Below, piece after piece: positions 1 to 8,612 of a stretch of DNA of 64,000 bases. Positions within the stretch are counted from its first letter, which is position 1, and every line of letters begins with the position of its first letter. The stretch spans positions 2,076,001 to 2,140,000 of the forward strand of contig NC_011761.1 of NCBI RefSeq assembly GCF_000021485.1. Reading direction: 5' to 3'. A model generated the notes under the pieces. That model saw nothing but the letters and a program-made list of their open reading frames with translations, was not told where the DNA came from and made no database searches. This DNA is from Acidithiobacillus ferrooxidans ATCC 23270. Its GTDB lineage: Bacteria > Pseudomonadota > Gammaproteobacteria > Acidithiobacillales > Acidithiobacillaceae. The translations under genes were made by a program, and so were the position numbers.

Positions 1-1
1 G

Positions 2-247
2 GTAGCGCTTGGTTTTCTGCTGCGCTGGGCACAGGCGGAATCCTTCACATTCTTCGGGCTCTTGTCCCTGCAGTTTGCGACTGTCAAAAATCGCGTCCTG
101 GAACACACCTTCGGCAACTTCCACAACATCATTGCCTGGACCATCATTATCCTCGCCGGTCTGCATGCTGCGGCGGCACTGATGCACCACTACATCCTCA
201 AGGATGACACGCTGGAACGGATACTCCCGAGAAAAACCGGCCGTTAG
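2..247 (+). CDS. cytochrome b561, C-terminal part (5' end outside window)
   Basis: This is the last 81 residues of a cytochrome b561-family protein; the frame is open from the window edge, so the start lies upstream. The visible part has a hydrophobic helix carrying LHAAAAL followed by HHYILKDD and ERILP near the C-terminus. That is the usual ending of bacterial b561 (CybB), where a histidine in the last helix ligates haem b and a His-His-(F/Y) segment follows. The family passes electrons between quinol and haem in the inner membrane. No partner gene is visible. The family call is firm, but the physiological donor cannot be inferred. Confidence 0.8.
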   Translation, partial: VALGFLLRWAQAESFTFFGLLSLQFATVKNRVLEHTFGNFHNIIAWTIIILAGLHAAAALMHHYILKDDTLERILPRKTGR

Positions 248-803
248 TCGCCTGCGCACGGCGTTTTCCGGTCAATTCCACCGCGGACCCCCTGGAACAA
301 ACCCGGCGCCAATGCGCCGGGAGGACCGTGGCCAATCCTCCTCACTCATGAGGGTTAGGCTACCGGGCAGACTGTAAAAAACCGTTTAACCTCAACGACA
401 GAGTAGTCCTGCGCAGCGTCCCTGATTTCGATCTGGCAGGTCAGATTCCGGGGAAAGTCCAAATTGAAGATCATGGCCCGCTGCTTTGCGGCCTGAGCAT
501 CGAGCAGAGTCCCATTTGCCCGGCGCCGCATATCCCGTGCCGTGGCCGGGACCGCCCCCAGAGCGGCGGAGAAGCCCGCTCGCCTTCCTGATGGCGGGAG
601 GCGGACCGAAAAGGGTCGAGCTGGCAGGCGATATTGCCAAACTGGTGCGTCACAACATGGAGAAGGATATCCACCATTTCCATCCGGCGGTGATAGGGAA
701 CTCATCGGGCAAATATCGGTCCATGAATCGTGGTTGCGGTATTCCCCCTGCGACCATTGTTTCTACGATTCTATATTTTTTGGTGAAATTCAGGAGGATT
801 ACC
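248..803. other. gene-poor stretch, no supported gene
   Basis: About 550 bases between the b561 gene and a small reading frame at 804. Several overlapping open frames run through it on both strands, but none shows a recognisable domain, a good ribosome-binding site or protein-like composition. The final 60 bases are AT-rich and could hold a promoter for the frame at 804. No RNA gene or repeat was recognised. Confidence 0.5.
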
Positions 804-887
804 ATGAGAAGCGACCCCACTCACCCTCCATGGAAGCGTCAGGTACTCACCCTCGCGAGTGTCGCCGTCTTGAAGACCACACCTTGA
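804..887 (+). CDS. 27-residue peptide or truncated gene start
   Basis: A very good ribosome-binding site (CAGGAGGATTACC) precedes the ATG at 804. The frame reads MRSDPTHPPWKRQVLTLASV and stops after 27 codons. The charged start followed by a short hydrophobic run looks like the N-terminus of a secreted or membrane protein, so this may be a gene decayed by an early stop. A leader peptide is the alternative. It lies 99 bases upstream of the DUF347 gene on the same strand. The only real support is the strength of the ribosome-binding site. Confidence 0.3.
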   Translation: MRSDPTHPPWKRQVLTLASVAVLKTTP

Positions 888-986
888 TTCAAGGATAAAC
901 ATAATCTCATCGAACCTGTACCGATAGTTGGCGGGCATAGCCATGCGTGACTTTGCTCGCTGCGCTTAGAAAAATAAGGAACGTCA

Positions 987-1781
987 ATGACTACAGCCGC
1001 ACTTAGCCCATCCAACGAAAAGAACGCCATGCTCAAGGTACCGAAGATCACCGTGTATTTCTGGATGGCGAAACTCCTGACCACCGCCATGGGAGAAGCC
1101 ACGTCGGATTTTCTCGTTTTCCACACAAACCCCTATCTGGCCGTGGTGGGTTGTGGTTTGTTATTCCTGGCCGCTATCTGGCTGCAGATGCGGAGCAATC
1201 AATATACCGCACACTATTACTGGTTTGCCGTCATTATGGTGAGCATCTTCGGTACCCAAATAGCGGATGTCACCCATGTCGTGCTGGGCGTTCCCTATGA
1301 CATCTCGACATCCGTTTTTCTGGTTGCCTTGATCGGGATTCTTGGCACCTGGAAACTCAAAGAGAAAACTCTTTCCATTCACAGTGTGCATACACCTCGG
1401 CGAGAGGCATTCTATTGGGCGACCATCGTAGCTACCTTTGCCCTTGGCACCGCCGCCGGTGACATGACAGCATCGAGCCTGGATTTAGGCTACCTTGGAT
1501 CGGGCTTACTATTTGTCCTTTTGTTTGGCATTCCCGTCGTTGCATATTTCATGTTCGACCTCAATGAAATTGCCGCCTTCTGGATAGCCTATATCCTGAC
1601 CAGGCCGCTGGGGGCTTCTTTCGCGGATTGGACAGACAAGCCGATAACGTTCGGTGGCCTTGGTCTTGGCACGGGCCCGGTGAGCATATCGCTGACGCTG
1701 GTCATTTTGATGCTGCTCATCTTCCTGATAATTTCCAGAGTAGATGACCCCAACCGAGCGCAAAAGATAGACGTACGCTAG
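987..1781 (+). CDS. DUF347 (COG4705) integral membrane protein
   Basis: A 264-residue, very hydrophobic protein with roughly eight predicted membrane helices. Two halves each carry the pattern seen in DUF347 proteins: a helix starting with a Tyr-Phe-Trp or Phe-Trp-Ile motif (VYFWMAKLL near residue 27, AAFWIAYIL near residue 197) and an acidic turn of the type GEATSDFL / GASFADW. The function of the family is not established. The start at 987 is supported by AAGGA six bases upstream. The first residues are polar and the membrane part begins near residue 25. The gene stands alone. Confidence 0.75.
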   Translation: MTTAALSPSNEKNAMLKVPKITVYFWMAKLLTTAMGEATSDFLVFHTNPYLAVVGCGLLFLAAIWLQMRSNQYTAHYYWFAVIMVSIFGTQIADVTHVVLGVPYDISTSVFLVALIGILGTWKLKEKTLSIHSVHTPRREAFYWATIVATFALGTAAGDMTASSLDLGYLGSGLLFVLLFGIPVVAYFMFDLNEIAAFWIAYILTRPLGASFADWTDKPITFGGLGLGTGPVSISLTLVILMLLIFLIISRVDDPNRAQKIDVR

Positions 1782-2181
1782 CAATCTGCCGTTAAAAACC
1801 AAGATGTGTAATTGCTAGGCTATGAGCCCCTGAGAAAACATTTAATAGTCCAAAAAATGAACACTTATAAAGGCTTCGTCTCCGCCTATCACTTCTAGCC
1901 GATGATTGGTGTAGATACCCGTAAAGCCCATCGGATACCCAGATTTTTATCGGGATTGAAGAGCAGGCATCACCTTGCGGGTCATGCAGGGAAAAGTGTC
2001 TGATGTATCTGTCCGATGTAATTGTTGCTTAATATTGACTAAAGTCGGTGGATTAAAACCTTGTGATTGATATTTAATAAATATGGAAGCATATCCTAAA
2101 CGCTCTGGTACCTGATTTTACGAAGGACTAGTATCCCTCAAGTCCTATTCGGCCTTGCCATGAGTCATTTTTCATTAGCCA
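1782..2181. other. AT-rich intergenic region before the MFS gene
   Basis: Four hundred bases, clearly richer in A and T than the flanking genes. No protein frame of credible length or composition was found. An imperfect inverted repeat (AGGACT ... AGTCCT, about 2124-2147) lies shortly before the MFS start and could be part of a regulator site, but this is weak. The promoter of the MFS gene presumably lies here. Confidence 0.4.
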
Positions 2182-3498
2182 ATGCGAAAACAATCCCTGG
2201 TTCCCAGTCCACCGCCCTCTGAATCTTCCGCAAAAAATCATATTCGTCACGGCACCCGCTCATTTCGAAATACGAGCCTGGCGCTTTTCGCAGCAGGATT
2301 CGCCACATTCAGCATGATTTATTGTGTACAGCCCCTGATGCCTGCCTTCAGCAGAGAGTATGGAGTGGCCGCCACGAGTAGTGCTCTTTCCCTGTCTTTG
2401 ACTACGGGGATTCTGGCTTTCACGATGCTCCTGGTCGGGAACTGGTCGGATCGTCTGGGACGTAAGCCAATCATGGTCTGGTCACTGTTCATGTCCGCAT
2501 TTCTGGTGCTCGCCACGGGATTCGCTCCAAATTGGGATGTTTTTCTGCTGGCGCGGGCCTTGCTGGGCATCAGCATCAGTGGTTTGCCGGCAGTAGCTAT
2601 GACGTATCTCAATGAGGAGGTACACGCGGACTCTATTGGCATAGGTATGGGGTTATATATCAGTGGAAGTGCAGTGGGTGGCATGTCAGGTCGGCTGGTT
2701 GCTGGCGTTTTGGCCAATTATTGGGGTTGGCATGTTGCCATTGTCAGCATCGGCGTCATCAGCTTGATCGCTGCCGTTCTGTTTGTTCGCAGCTTGCCAG
2801 ATTCGCTGCACTTTTCCCCACAGCATGTGTCCTGGAACGGCAGAGTCCAGCAAATACGTATGTTGTTCAAAGATTCGGGGCTCCCTTGGTTGTTTGCGGA
2901 AGGCTTTTTCCTGATGGGCATTTTCGTGACCTTTTATAATTATCTGACTTATCGCCTGGTGACTTCTCCTTACGACTTCAGTCAGGCTCAGGTGGGACTG
3001 ATCTTCAGCGTCTACGGGGTTGGTATTTTCAGCTCTCCAGTGATGGGACATATTGCCGGATGGGTGGGGCGTCGAAAAGTGCTGTGGATGGCTTTCGCGT
3101 TGGTGATTACTGGAGTCCTTCTCAGTTTTGCGGGGGCCGTATGGGCGATTATGCTCGGCACCATATTGTTGACTTTTGGTTTTTTTGGAGGACATTCCAT
3201 TGTCAGCAGTTGGGTGGGTCGGAGAGCGCATGGAGCCAAGGCGCAGGCAGCATCATTGTATCTCTTTTTTTATTATCTGGGTTCGGCGGTACTGGGAAGT
3301 TCCGGAGGATATTTCTATTCTGGCTGGGGTTGGGATGGTGTGGCCGGGCTGCTGACTTTTCTGGCAGCATCTGGACTGCTCATCGCCTGGAAACTGCGTG
3401 CGCTGCCGCCTCTGACTTCAATATCGTCAATAACTGTCGGAGAAGCGGTGAATGGTCCCTACAACGGTAAACCACATGGATATCAGAACGCGCGCTAG
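2182..3498 (+). CDS. MFS exporter, YnfM-like
   Basis: A 438-residue major facilitator with about 12 hydrophobic segments after a polar N-terminus of some 30 residues. The signature GNWSDRLGRKP between helices 2 and 3 is the classic MFS motif A. The central loop and second half also fit (GHIAGWVGRRK is the equivalent motif in the C-terminal half). Overall it resembles the YnfM/AraJ-type drug or sugar exporters. In Escherichia coli ynfM sits beside the LysR gene ynfL. Here too a LysR gene is adjacent but convergent, and the two genes overlap at their 3' ends by about 119 bases. The substrate is unknown. The ribosome-binding site at 2182 is poor, so the start is uncertain. Confidence 0.8.
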   Translation: MRKQSLVPSPPPSESSAKNHIRHGTRSFRNTSLALFAAGFATFSMIYCVQPLMPAFSREYGVAATSSALSLSLTTGILAFTMLLVGNWSDRLGRKPIMVWSLFMSAFLVLATGFAPNWDVFLLARALLGISISGLPAVAMTYLNEEVHADSIGIGMGLYISGSAVGGMSGRLVAGVLANYWGWHVAIVSIGVISLIAAVLFVRSLPDSLHFSPQHVSWNGRVQQIRMLFKDSGLPWLFAEGFFLMGIFVTFYNYLTYRLVTSPYDFSQAQVGLIFSVYGVGIFSSPVMGHIAGWVGRRKVLWMAFALVITGVLLSFAGAVWAIMLGTILLTFGFFGGHSIVSSWVGRRAHGAKAQAASLYLFFYYLGSAVLGSSGGYFYSGWGWDGVAGLLTFLAASGLLIAWKLRALPPLTSISSITVGEAVNGPYNGKPHGYQNAR

Positions 3499-4306
3499 GG
3501 GAGGACAGCGGTATGTAACACACGCTATCTTGCTGTAGATATGAATAGGAAACTGGAAGAATGGTAATCCCCAGACCTGCCGCTACCAATCCTATCATTG
3601 TCGATGCTTCCTGCACTTCCTGAACAATTCTGGGATTAAACCCGGCATCGTGGCAAATCTGATAAAACTGATTTCGTATGCCGGTACCGGCCGAGTCCGC
3701 AAAAATAATGAACTGCTCGTGGACCAGTTGTGCCGGATCAAGAGGTACAGACAGGGTTGGAGAAATCGGACAGAACGGGTGTTTGGCAGGTAGAACTGCT
3801 ACGAGAGGATCGGCGTAGAGCATATGGGATTGAAGCATTGCAGGTAAATGCTGAACCCGCATAATACCCACCTGTATTTTTTCGTGGATCAATGCGTCTA
3901 TTTGTTCGAGAGAATTCAACTCTTCCAGACCCAGATGCACGGACGGGAATTCTGTTCGAAACCGGAATATGGCTCTGGGGACCTGTTTTGCCAACATGGC
4001 TGAGCGGGTCATACCGATGTGCAGTTCACCTTTCTCTCCGCGTTCCACACTGCGCACATAGTCCACGGCACGATCCACTTGGACAAGAATGGCGCGGGCC
4101 TCTTTCAGAAAAGCCTCTCCTGCATCGGTTAGGGCCACCCGACGGTTAGTGCGTACAAGTAGCCGCGCTCCTAGCATTTCCTCAAGCGTGTGAATCTGTT
4201 GGCTGAGCGGCGGCTGGGAAATGCCCAAACGCTCTGCCGCGCGGCTGAAATGCAGATCTTCAGCCACTGCGATGAAGTAACGGAGATGGCGGAGTTCAAG
4301 TGACAT
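3380..4306 (-). CDS. LysR-family transcriptional regulator
   Basis: A 308-residue protein with the N-terminal winged helix-turn-helix of LysR regulators: LRYFIAVAEDLHFSRAAERL followed by SQPPLSQQI at residues 7-36. A substrate-binding-like domain follows from about residue 90, with the typical GLGITILP segment near residue 245. LysR proteins bind DNA as tetramers and respond to a small inducer. The convergent MFS gene next door is the natural candidate target. The C-terminal coding end overlaps the end of that gene, so transcription of one could interfere with the other. The effector is unknown. Confidence 0.85.
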   Translation of the reverse strand: MSLELRHLRYFIAVAEDLHFSRAAERLGISQPPLSQQIHTLEEMLGARLLVRTNRRVALTDAGEAFLKEARAILVQVDRAVDYVRSVERGEKGELHIGMTRSAMLAKQVPRAIFRFRTEFPSVHLGLEELNSLEQIDALIHEKIQVGIMRVQHLPAMLQSHMLYADPLVAVLPAKHPFCPISPTLSVPLDPAQLVHEQFIIFADSAGTGIRNQFYQICHDAGFNPRIVQEVQEASTMIGLVAAGLGITILPVSYSYLQQDSVCYIPLSSPSARSDIHVVYRCRDHSPLLRQLLTILKSEAAAHAVSRR

Positions 4307-4727
4307 TAATAATGAAGAGCCAACAATAAAAAGTTAAATAGACAGAATGCTTCAGTATATTTCTTGCTGATCGTGGCGGATTGATGTCCCATACCAAGTT
4401 ACATGAGGCGCTCATAAGGTGGCCAAATATAACTCTAACCCTGTCCATTTCCCGTGGTCATGTCTCCCAATTTGCATGACCGCCTCTGTATTATCATGAC
4501 CTGCTCCCACTGGTTCAAAAATGCCTGCACGCACTGGGGTGTTGGCGCGCACCCATGTGTCATGGGTGCTATGGCTGTCACCGTGACGGGTGTCACGGGT
4601 TGGACGGCCACCAGATCGGGGCCAGAGCCGGCGCCCAGCAAACGCTCAGAGCTATCAAATCCTTATCAAAACCGACTTATCAAGGCTTTTGTCATGCCGG
4701 GCGCAACGCCTAACATGTCGTTTTAAT
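4307..4727. other. gene-free stretch between LysR gene and tRNA
   Basis: About 420 bases without a credible gene. It contains a cluster of inverted repeats at 4551-4598, listed separately, and several TTATCAA-like words at 4652-4685. Open frames crossing it have no protein-like features, and one of them simply reads through the tRNA. Confidence 0.5.
4551..4598. repeat. cluster of perfect short inverted repeats
   Basis: Within 48 bases there are three perfect inverted repeats: ACCCATG-TGT-CATGGGT (4551-4567), GTCAC-C-GTGAC (4577-4587) and CCGTGAC-GGGT-GTCACGG (4581-4598). The last two overlap, so the region can fold in alternative ways. It lies downstream of the tRNA in a gene-free stretch. 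It could be a repetitive palindromic element, a terminator relic or a protein-binding site. Confidence 0.55.
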
Positions 4728-4804
<77 letters not shown>

Positions 4805-4860
4805 TGAAGAACGGCGTGGAATGCACTGATCCCACGCCTCATACCGCTAAAAAACATCCG

Positions 4861-6756
4861 TCACGATGGAATCGTCACTTCACCGTCCACAAAACTACGT
4901 AACCGCTCCGATCGAGAGGGATGACGCAGTTTGCGCAGCGCCTTGGCTTCAATCTGGCGGATACGCTCACGAGTAACGTCAAACTGCTTGCCGACCTCCT
5001 CCAGCGTGTGGTCGGTATTCATCCCGATGCCAAAACGCATACGCAACACCTTGGCTTCCCGCGCTGTCAGGCCATTATCAAGCAACTCCTCGACCACTTC
5101 GCGAATGGCGGCGTTAACGGCAGAATCCGCTGGCGCCGTCACATTCCGGTCTTCGATGAAGTCGCCCAGGTGCGAATCTTCATCGTCACCGATGGGCGTC
5201 TCCATGGAGATAGGCTCCTTGGCAATTTTGAGCACCTTGCGGATTTTATCCTCGGGCATTTCCATCCGTTCTGCCAACTCTTCAGGCGACGGTTCACGTC
5301 CCATTTCCTGGAGCATCTGGCGACTGATTCGATTGAGTTTGTTTATGGTTTCGATCATATGTACCGGGATACGAATGGTCCGCGCCTGATCCGCAATACT
5401 CCGCGTAATGGCCTGGCGTATCCACCAAGTCGCATAAGTAGAGAATTTGTAGCCACGTCGGTATTCGAACTTGTCCACCGCTTTCATCAGACCGATATTT
5501 CCTTCCTGAATCAGATCCAGGAACTGCAGGCCACGATTGGTATACTTCTTGGCGATAGAGATCACCAAACGCAGATTGGCCTCCACCATTTCCTTCTTGG
5601 CACGCCGCGCCTTGGCCTCACCAATGGACATCAGGCGACTGGCCTCTTTGATCTCGGCAATCGGCAAACCGGCACGCTTCTCAATATTCGCCAAGCGTTT
5701 CATGATCGCCACGATATCATCACGAAACTCAACCAAACGGGTACTATAGGCATGACCAGCGGCGATTTGCTGATCAATCCAGCCGATATCACCCTCATGA
5801 CCGGGATAACTGCGCACAAATTCTTTGCGCGGGAAGCGCGCACGTTCAATGCACAGTTCCATCAACTCCCGTTCGCACTGACGCACCTCTTCCGTTAGCC
5901 CGCGCAGGGCGTCGGTCATGACGTCAATCTGACGACCGTTGAGTTTGATTTCCAGGAAACGTTCGGCGAGCTCCCGGCGCTGCCGCTGATAACTTTCACC
6001 ATGCATCTCCCCCTCGGCATGGCTGGCCAGCAGCGCGGTATACGCAGCACGGATGACCGCAAAACGTTCCAGTGCATCTTCGAGCTGTGGCCCCTTGTCT
6101 ACGACTTCGATATCACCGTCTTCGGATTCTTCCTCATCCTCATCGACGTCCAGATCGTCGCCTTCCACCAGCACGCTTTCTTCTGCCTCACTGACGGTTT
6201 CTGCATCCAGCGCGCTAAGATCAATAAAGGCGTCGACCACTTCATCCAGGCGCGTCTCGCCGCGCTCCACCCGAGCCGCGGCGTCCAGAAGAAGAGAGAT
6301 GGTCGTCGGGCAGGTCGATACAGCGCGCAATACCTGCATCAGACCATCTTCGATACGCCGGGCAATTTCGATTTCGCCTTCACGCGTGAGCAGTTCCACG
6401 CTGCCCATCTCGCGCATGTACATGCGCACCGGATCACTGGTTCGCCCGATATCCGCCTCGACCACGGCCAGGGCTTCCTCTGCCGCTTCTTCCGCTTCCT
6501 GAGCGGCGACTACGGTACCACCTTCCCCATCCATCAGCAGGGTATCGTCGTCCGGAGCCTCCTCAAAGACTTCAATACCCATGTCATTGATCATGGAGAT
6601 GACATTTTCCATCTGCTCGGGGTCGAAAACCTCTTCCGGCAAATGATCATTGATCTCGCGATAGGTCAGGTAGCCTTGCTCTTTACCACGCGCAATAAGC
6701 CGCTTCAGCTCAGACCGCTGAGATTCATTATCCACTACACTCTCACCGTCTCTCAT
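4861..6756 (-). CDS. rpoD: primary sigma factor RpoD (sigma-70)
   Basis: A 631-residue housekeeping sigma factor. Region 1.1 is at the N-terminus. Region 1.2 starts at [13 protein letters not shown] long acidic insert (residues about 200-225, rich in Glu and Asp) belongs to the non-conserved region. Region 2 carries the core-binding and -10 recognition helices ([15 protein letters not shown]), and region 4 has the helix-turn-helix with [14 protein letters not shown] near the end. The ATG at 6756 is preferred over an in-frame TTG two codons upstream. It is the last gene of the rpsU-yqeY-mutS2-dnaG-rpoD cluster and has its own promoter at about 6786-6815. Length is close to the E. coli protein (613). 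Confidence 0.98.
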   Translation of the reverse strand: MRDGESVVDNESQRSELKRLIARGKEQGYLTYREINDHLPEEVFDPEQMENVISMINDMGIEVFEEAPDDDTLLMDGEGGTVVAAQEAEEAAEEALAVVEADIGRTSDPVRMYMREMGSVELLTREGEIEIARRIEDGLMQVLRAVSTCPTTISLLLDAAARVERGETRLDEVVDAFIDLSALDAETVSEAEESVLVEGDDLDVDEDEEESEDGDIEVVDKGPQLEDALERFAVIRAAYTALLASHAEGEMHGESYQRQRRELAERFLEIKLNGRQIDVMTDALRGLTEEVRQCERELMELCIERARFPRKEFVRSYPGHEGDIGWIDQQIAAGHAYSTRLVEFRDDIVAIMKRLANIEKRAGLPIAEIKEASRLMSIGEAKARRAKKEMVEANLRLVISIAKKYTNRGLQFLDLIQEGNIGLMKAVDKFEYRRGYKFSTYATWWIRQAITRSIADQARTIRIPVHMIETINKLNRISRQMLQEMGREPSPEELAERMEMPEDKIRKVLKIAKEPISMETPIGDDEDSHLGDFIEDRNVTAPADSAVNAAIREVVEELLDNGLTAREAKVLRMRFGIGMNTDHTLEEVGKQFDVTRERIRQIEAKALRKLRHPSRSERLRSFVDGEVTIPS

Positions 6757-6770
6757 AACCAACCTGCACT

Positions 6771-6815
6771 CGCGGAAAGCCGCGCATTATATAGGAAAAA
6801 CCACACGCATGGAAA
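6771..6815 (-). promoter_or_regulatory. internal promoter of rpoD with 5' hairpin
   Basis: On the minus strand a perfect TATAAT (6786-6791) lies 18 bases downstream of TTTCCA (6810-6815), a four-of-six match to the -35 consensus. Immediately after the -10 box is a perfect inverted repeat CGCGG-CTTT-CCGCG (6771-6784) that would form a stem at the very 5' end of the message. The site is in the 101-base gap between dnaG and rpoD and would allow rpoD to be expressed apart from the operon. Confidence 0.55.
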
Positions 6816-6857
6816 GGTGCCCCGTCACAGAACTGCACCCTCAGCCCATTTTTCATT

Positions 6858-8609
6858 TCATTCCGATCCAACGCCGTTGCGCCTGTCGCGCCGGGACAAA
6901 CGCACTACTTCAGCCCTCTCCTGCTCGGAGAGCGCACTCAAACCACCCTGATCTGCGGCCCGGCTGATAAAGTGACTGCGCGCCGCAGCAAGGCGCTGAT
7001 TCACTCGCGCCACACAACCGGAAATTTCAAGCCGCATCAGCACCTGTCCTTCCTCGTCGCCAGAGTCGCTCATCACCAGCGCGTAGCATGCCTCCGCATG
7101 TTTCAGTACCGACAGTTTTGCGAATAGTTCGTGAGAACTTAGATGGGTCATGTTGGCCAAGATATCAAGGGCCTCTGCCAGAATTTCAGCCATGGGATCA
7201 CGGTCGAAGAGGAAAGGCAGCAAATCACGGTCCAACGCCTGCCAGGCAGGGTCTTCGGGAAAATTCAGCAATAGTCGCAAAGCCGTTTTAAAAAGGGATC
7301 GTCCTCCGGCAGCGGAGAATGTCGCTTTACGCGGTGCGCGCGATGTCGCGCGCCGGGCGACGGGTGCCAATCCGCAAAGCGTCTGCACCCGTTGTTCATA
7401 AACCTCCCGTAACACCGGATCGCTCACCCGTTTCAGAAAATCGCGTGCCGCATGCAGAAAAAGTGCCTTCTCATCTTCTGCGGCGAGGTTGTGTCGGCGT
7501 TGCAACTCCTCCAGAAAAAAATCGATGGCTGGACGCGCGGTCGGGAGCATTGATTCAAACACCGCGCCTCCCTGTTCGCGCACCAACGAGTCTGGGTCCT
7601 GGCCATCCGGCAGGAACAGCAACCGTAGCAGACGCCCCGCGCGCAGATGCTCCGGCGCCGTCTGCACGGCCCGCCAGGCCGCATTACGTCCGGCGGTATC
7701 GCCATCGAAACAGAGTAGCACCTCGTGCGCTGCCCGGAAGAGCATTTCCATCTGGCTGTCCCCCAAGGCCGTCCCGCTCGCCGCGACGGCGTAGTCGATG
7801 CCAGCCTGGTGCAGGGTAATGACATCCAGATACCCTTCCACCAGCAGCACCCGCCCTGCTCGGCGCATCCCCTCCCTGGCTTGGTGCAGACCATAGAGCA
7901 CCCGCCCCTTGTGGTAGAGCGCACTTTCCGGCGAGTTGAGGTATTTGGGTTCATGACCATCGAGACTGCGGCCGCCCAATCCCACCGCCTGTCCTCGTCC
8001 GTCGCGGATCGGAAAAATCACTCGCCCGCGAAAACGGTCGTAGACCGATCCGTCTTCACGGCCGCTCACCAGGCCCGCGCCCAGCAACTGCTGGCGCAAT
8101 GACGGTTCCCTGCCCAGTTTCTGGCTCAGAAACCCGGCTGCAGACGGTGCGTACCCCAGCTCGAAGCGCCCAATGATCTCCTCGCTCAAACCCCTTCCAC
8201 GCAGATACTCCTGCGCCGGCGGGTGCTCTGCGAGGGCAGATCGGTAAACGCCAATGGCTTTTTCGAGAATCGCCCGCAGCGGCCGAAGACTTTCCTGCTC
8301 TCCGGCAGGGCCGTCTTCCGGCAGGGCGACACCGACTTCGTCAGCGAGTGTCTTCACCGCCTCCGGAAAAGACAGCCGATCATGGGCCATCAAGAATCCG
8401 ATGGCATTCCCATGGGCGTGACAGCCAAAGCAGTAATAAATCTGTTTGTCGGCACTGACCGAGAAAGACGGGCTCTTTTCCTGATGAAAGGGGCAGCAGG
8501 CCCAGAAATCCCGGCCTTTTTTCTTCAGCGGTACGCGGCTATCGATGAGACGCACCAGATCACAGTGCTCCAGCAGGGCGTCAATGAATGCGGGAGAAAA
8601 GTTGGCCAT
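6858..8609 (-). CDS. dnaG: DNA primase DnaG
   Basis: A 583-residue primase that makes RNA primers at the replication fork. The N-terminal CHC2 zinc finger is clear (CCPFHQEKSPSF with the second pair CFGCH, residues about 37-64). The TOPRIM catalytic domain follows with LLVEGYLDVITLHQAG near residue 255 and the acidic CFDGDTAGRNAA near residue 300. The C-terminal helicase-binding part is present. It starts three bases after the mutS2 stop, so the two are probably translated together. Confidence 0.97.
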   Translation of the reverse strand: MANFSPAFIDALLEHCDLVRLIDSRVPLKKKGRDFWACCPFHQEKSPSFSVSADKQIYYCFGCHAHGNAIGFLMAHDRLSFPEAVKTLADEVGVALPEDGPAGEQESLRPLRAILEKAIGVYRSALAEHPPAQEYLRGRGLSEEIIGRFELGYAPSAAGFLSQKLGREPSLRQQLLGAGLVSGREDGSVYDRFRGRVIFPIRDGRGQAVGLGGRSLDGHEPKYLNSPESALYHKGRVLYGLHQAREGMRRAGRVLLVEGYLDVITLHQAGIDYAVAASGTALGDSQMEMLFRAAHEVLLCFDGDTAGRNAAWRAVQTAPEHLRAGRLLRLLFLPDGQDPDSLVREQGGAVFESMLPTARPAIDFFLEELQRRHNLAAEDEKALFLHAARDFLKRVSDPVLREVYEQRVQTLCGLAPVARRATSRAPRKATFSAAGGRSLFKTALRLLLNFPEDPAWQALDRDLLPFLFDRDPMAEILAEALDILANMTHLSSHELFAKLSVLKHAEACYALVMSDSGDEEGQVLMRLEISGCVARVNQRLAAARSHFISRAADQGGLSALSEQERAEVVRLSRRDRRNGVGSE

Positions 8610-8612
8610 GGC

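Noticed and set aside
355-898. Three overlapping frames of 116-133 codons in the first gene-poor stretch
   Set aside because: They overlap each other on both strands, lack ribosome-binding sites at their starts and match no family; only the last 27 codons after a strong site were kept.
4652-4685. Three TTATCAA-like words downstream of the tRNA
   Set aside because: They are short, imperfect and AT-rich; chance is a sufficient explanation.
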